Shown: one piece after another, positions 6,353-8,026 of the stretch
How positions within the stretch are numbered: position 1 is the first letter of the stretch
Layout of the letters: every line of letters begins with the position of its first letter
Assembly (NCBI GenBank): GCA_947461915.1
Contig: CANHNG010000066.1
Coordinates: 1-8,026 of the forward strand
Source of the DNA: Flavobacteriaceae bacterium
GTDB taxonomy: Bacteria; Bacteroidota; Bacteroidia; Flavobacteriales; Flavobacteriaceae
Length of the DNA stretch: 8,026 nucleotides
Direction: 5' to 3'
Notes under the pieces: model-generated
The model's database searches: none
Seen by the model: only the letters and a program-made list of their open reading frames with translations
What the model was told of the DNA's origin: nothing
Program-made: the position numbers and the translations under genes

Positions 6353-6844
6353 ATACGCATAACTATTTCCGTTTTCATCAAACACTACTTGTACGTGTTC
6401 GAGAGAAGAAGTGGAAAGGGAGATACCCTTGAAATCTGCTTTTACGGGGTATTTTTTATGGTTGCGGTTTACCAATACCGCTGTTTTGAATTTTTTCAGA
6501 GGAACGTCTAGAAAATGTCTTACGGCATAAATCAAAGTTGTTCCAGAATTTAAAACGTCATCAACAAGAACGAGTCCTTTGTTTGAATATTGCTCTTTTG
6601 TCAAAGAAGTGTGAATGGGCAATTCGGGATTTTGTTTGTTGACTTGCAATTCGCAAAGCGACACTTTCAAAGGCGAAATGGTTTTCAGAGCTTCGGTAAT
6701 TTTTTGGGCAAATATAAACCCGTTGGTGGTAATTCCTGCAATGACAATTTCATCTTCGTCTACAAAGGTTTCATAGATTTGATAGGCGATTCTTTTGATG
6801 GTGTGCTCGATTTCTTGATTGGATAAGATAATATTTTGGCTCAT
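6344..6844 (-). CDS. PyrR-like phosphoribosyltransferase (type I fold)
   Basis: A 166-residue type I phosphoribosyltransferase. The PRPP-binding loop is LVLVDDVLNSGTT (91-103) with acidic pair D95-D96. An N-terminal beta-alpha-beta, IVIAGITTNGFIFAQKI (33-49), supplies the early flexible-loop region. The C-terminal half, AVLVNRNHKKYPVKADFKG (122-140) with a later VQVVFDENG (151-159), resembles PyrR, the pyr-operon RNA-binding attenuator that also has uracil phosphoribosyltransferase activity. Flavobacterial members are usually annotated only as phosphoribosyltransferase, and no pyr genes adjoin it, so the substrate (uracil, hypoxanthine or another base) is open. It follows the S4-domain gene by 55 bases on the same strand, probably as the second gene of a leftward unit. 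Its TAG stop lies inside the end of aroK. Confidence 0.88.
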   Translation of the reverse strand: MSQNIILSNQEIEHTIKRIAYQIYETFVDEDEIVIAGITTNGFIFAQKITEALKTISPLKVSLCELQVNKQNPELPIHTSLTKEQYSNKGLVLVDDVLNSGTTLIYAVRHFLDVPLKKFKTAVLVNRNHKKYPVKADFKGISLSTSSLEHVQVVFDENGNSYAYLS

Positions 6845-6899
6845 TTTTTTATGAATTTTGATTGAGATTTGAAGTTTCTTTTAGTGCTGTTGCTTTCTT

Positions 6900-7274
6900 T
6901 TATTCCGTTTTTTGATTTCCAAAATCATCGATATCCCTACGGTCTTTTTTTGTTGGACGACCGTCACCATTTTTCCGATAATGTTCCTTGGATAATTTCA
7001 ATAGTTCTAAATGTTCGTAGGCTTCTGCCGGAGTTTCGTTTTTTCGATACACATCCACCAATTTAGCTCCCACACGGTTTTCGGGAATATCCAATACGGT
7101 GATGATTTGGGTGATTTGGTCTTTTCGAAACGTGATTTTGTCGGTGGCAAAAACTTCCTTTGATGCTTTGGCAACTTGACCATTTACGGTGATATGGTTT
7201 TTTTTGCACGCTTCGGTCACCATGTTTCGTGTTTTATAATAACGCACACACCATAAATATTTATCTATTCTCAT
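6900..7274 (-). CDS. S4-domain RNA-binding protein, Hsp15 (HslR)-like
   Basis: A 124-residue protein starting MRIDKYLWCVRYYKTR, which closely matches the N-terminus of Hsp15. The S4 RNA-binding domain spans about residues 1-60, including the VNGQVAKASKEV loop (29-40). The basic C-terminal tail contains NGDGRPTKKDRRD (101-113), also typical of Hsp15. Hsp15 binds free 50S subunits carrying stalled peptidyl-tRNA and takes part in ribosome rescue; that role is inferred here from the family. The same frame opens upstream at 7340, but the extra 22 residues are hydrophobic and unlike the family, and they cover the predicted promoter at 7306-7313. The ATG at 7272-7274 is therefore preferred. It heads a probable two-gene unit with the phosphoribosyltransferase. 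Confidence 0.9.
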   Translation of the reverse strand: MRIDKYLWCVRYYKTRNMVTEACKKNHITVNGQVAKASKEVFATDKITFRKDQITQIITVLDIPENRVGAKLVDVYRKNETPAEAYEHLELLKLSKEHYRKNGDGRPTKKDRRDIDDFGNQKTE

Positions 7275-7305
7275 AAATTTTCCAAAATCGAAGTTAAATA
7301 GTACG

Positions 7306-7313
7306 CAAAAATA
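7306..7313 (-). promoter_or_regulatory. Probable promoter (-7 element) of the S4/phosphoribosyltransferase unit
   Basis: The minus strand reads TATTTTTG, an exact TAnnTTTG -7 match, 31 bases before the preferred ATG of the S4 gene. A TTTG at 7341-7338 is a possible -33 element, but its 24-base spacing is longer than usual. The position supports the short start of the S4 protein. Confidence 0.5.
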
Positions 7314-7352
7314 AATCAAAATTGTATCTTGCGCACTCAAAAATCAGCTATA

Positions 7353-8026
7353 ATGAACAAATTTAAGTTTTATTTTATTGTATTAATTACAACCCTCTCT
7401 TTATTTTCTTGTTCAAACAATGATACCACTACCGAAATTACACCTGCCCGTGACTATAAATTACAATTTGATGCGGATAATACAACTATTAAAACCTATT
7501 TAACCACTCATTATTTAGATATGGATTTAACCGATCCAAATTTTGCTGATAATGATGTCATAATTAAATCAATTCCTTTAGGTGGTTCACAAGTTCCAAT
7601 TAAGTCCTATGAGGCTAATGCAACTAAAGATAGTACTGTTTTTCCTCAACTTTGGAGTAGGAACGTAAGCCTTCATGGTATCAATTATAAAGTTTATTAT
7701 TTAGTATTACGACAAGGAATTGGAGAATCGCCAACTAATACGGATGCTGTATTGGCATCTTACAGTGGGAGTTATTTGCAAAGTACAACAGCAGTTGCTA
7801 ATACTACAGTTGCCGCCACTGGATTTGAAGAAGTTAAATTGCCTCAACAATTTCTAAGTTTATTGCGCACTATTAAGGGCTGGGGAGAAATTTTTCCGCA
7901 ATTTAAAACGGGTACCTACCCTTCTAATGCTGATAATACAATAACATACACTGATTTCGGCGCTGGGGTGATGTTTATACCTTCCGGACTAGCCTATTAT
8001 AACACCGGAGCAGGTTCTATTCCTAG
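7353..8026 (+). CDS. Lipoprotein FKBP-type peptidyl-prolyl isomerase, 3' end outside the window
   Basis: The frame is open from the ATG at 7353 to the right edge (224 codons plus 2 bases), so the C-terminus is missing. The N-terminus MNKFKFYFIVLITTLSLFSC is a lipoprotein signal peptide, with the lipidated cysteine at C20 followed by SNND. The protein is therefore expected to be anchored in the inner or outer membrane facing the periplasm. Residues about 110-224 carry FKBP motifs: LASYSGSYL (134-142), FEEVKLP (158-164), IKGWGEIFPQFKTG (174-187) and MFIPSGLAYYNTGAGSIP (207-224). FKBP enzymes isomerize X-Pro bonds during folding; in flavobacteria, lipoprotein FKBPs such as GldI take part in envelope protein folding. 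This is not clearly GldI. It is divergent from the S4 gene, with 78 bases between the start codons. Confidence 0.85.
   Translation, partial: MNKFKFYFIVLITTLSLFSCSNNDTTTEITPARDYKLQFDADNTTIKTYLTTHYLDMDLTDPNFADNDVIIKSIPLGGSQVPIKSYEANATKDSTVFPQLWSRNVSLHGINYKVYYLVLRQGIGESPTNTDAVLASYSGSYLQSTTAVANTTVAATGFEEVKLPQQFLSLLRTIKGWGEIFPQFKTGTYPSNADNTITYTDFGAGVMFIPSGLAYYNTGAGSIP

Noticed and set aside
7275..7340. Upstream start for the S4-domain protein adding 22 residues
   Set aside because: The extension is hydrophobic and unlike the family, and it covers the predicted -7 promoter element; the MRIDKYLW start matches Hsp15.

Overview
The window looks like a chromosomal segment of a Flavobacterium-type bacterium (Bacteroidota, Flavobacteriaceae). 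The DNA is AT-rich. Several gene starts are preceded by the Bacteroidota -7 promoter element TAnnTTTG instead of a sigma-70 TATAAT box, and Shine-Dalgarno sequences are mostly absent. The housekeeping proteins (PASTA-bearing FtsI, shikimate kinase, PyrR-like phosphoribosyltransferase, Hsp15-like S4 protein, FKBP lipoprotein) read as flavobacterial. Genus-level placement is from memory of such proteins, not from a search.

Left part (1-2746): two co-directional genes with an accessory character. The first (154-1302) encodes a 382-residue protein I cannot assign. It sits directly behind a cluster of repeated TTAGAT/ATCTAA half-sites that resembles an operator. The second (1385-2746) encodes an ADP-ribosylglycohydrolase of the DraG/ARH type with all its metal-binding motifs intact, fused to an unassigned N-terminal domain of about 120 residues. 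This pair is the best candidate here for a little-described system, perhaps one that removes ADP-ribose from a target or handles an ADP-ribosylated product.

Middle (2747-5399): a complete ftsI-like class B penicillin-binding protein with a transmembrane anchor, a transpeptidase domain and one C-terminal PASTA domain. It stands alone, without the usual dcw neighbours (rsmH, ftsL, murE). A gene-free stretch of about 480 bp follows; it holds only a weak terminator-like hairpin and a leftward terminator for the tRNA unit.

tRNA unit (5400-5762, minus strand): two identical tRNA-Lys(TTT) genes and one tRNA-Leu(GAG), read leftward from a well-matched Bacteroidota promoter. A perfect 13-bp inverted repeat brackets the promoter-proximal tRNA-Lys, so its precursor could form a processing stalk. 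A strong terminator-like hairpin lies between the tRNA-Lys pair and tRNA-Leu.

Right part (5775-8026): aroK on the plus strand converges on a leftward two-gene unit (S4-domain Hsp15-like protein, then PyrR-like phosphoribosyltransferase), overlapping it tail to tail by 9 bp. A lipoprotein FKBP-type prolyl isomerase starts divergently from the S4 gene and runs off the right edge. These are ordinary housekeeping genes of chorismate synthesis, nucleotide salvage or regulation, ribosome rescue and envelope protein folding.
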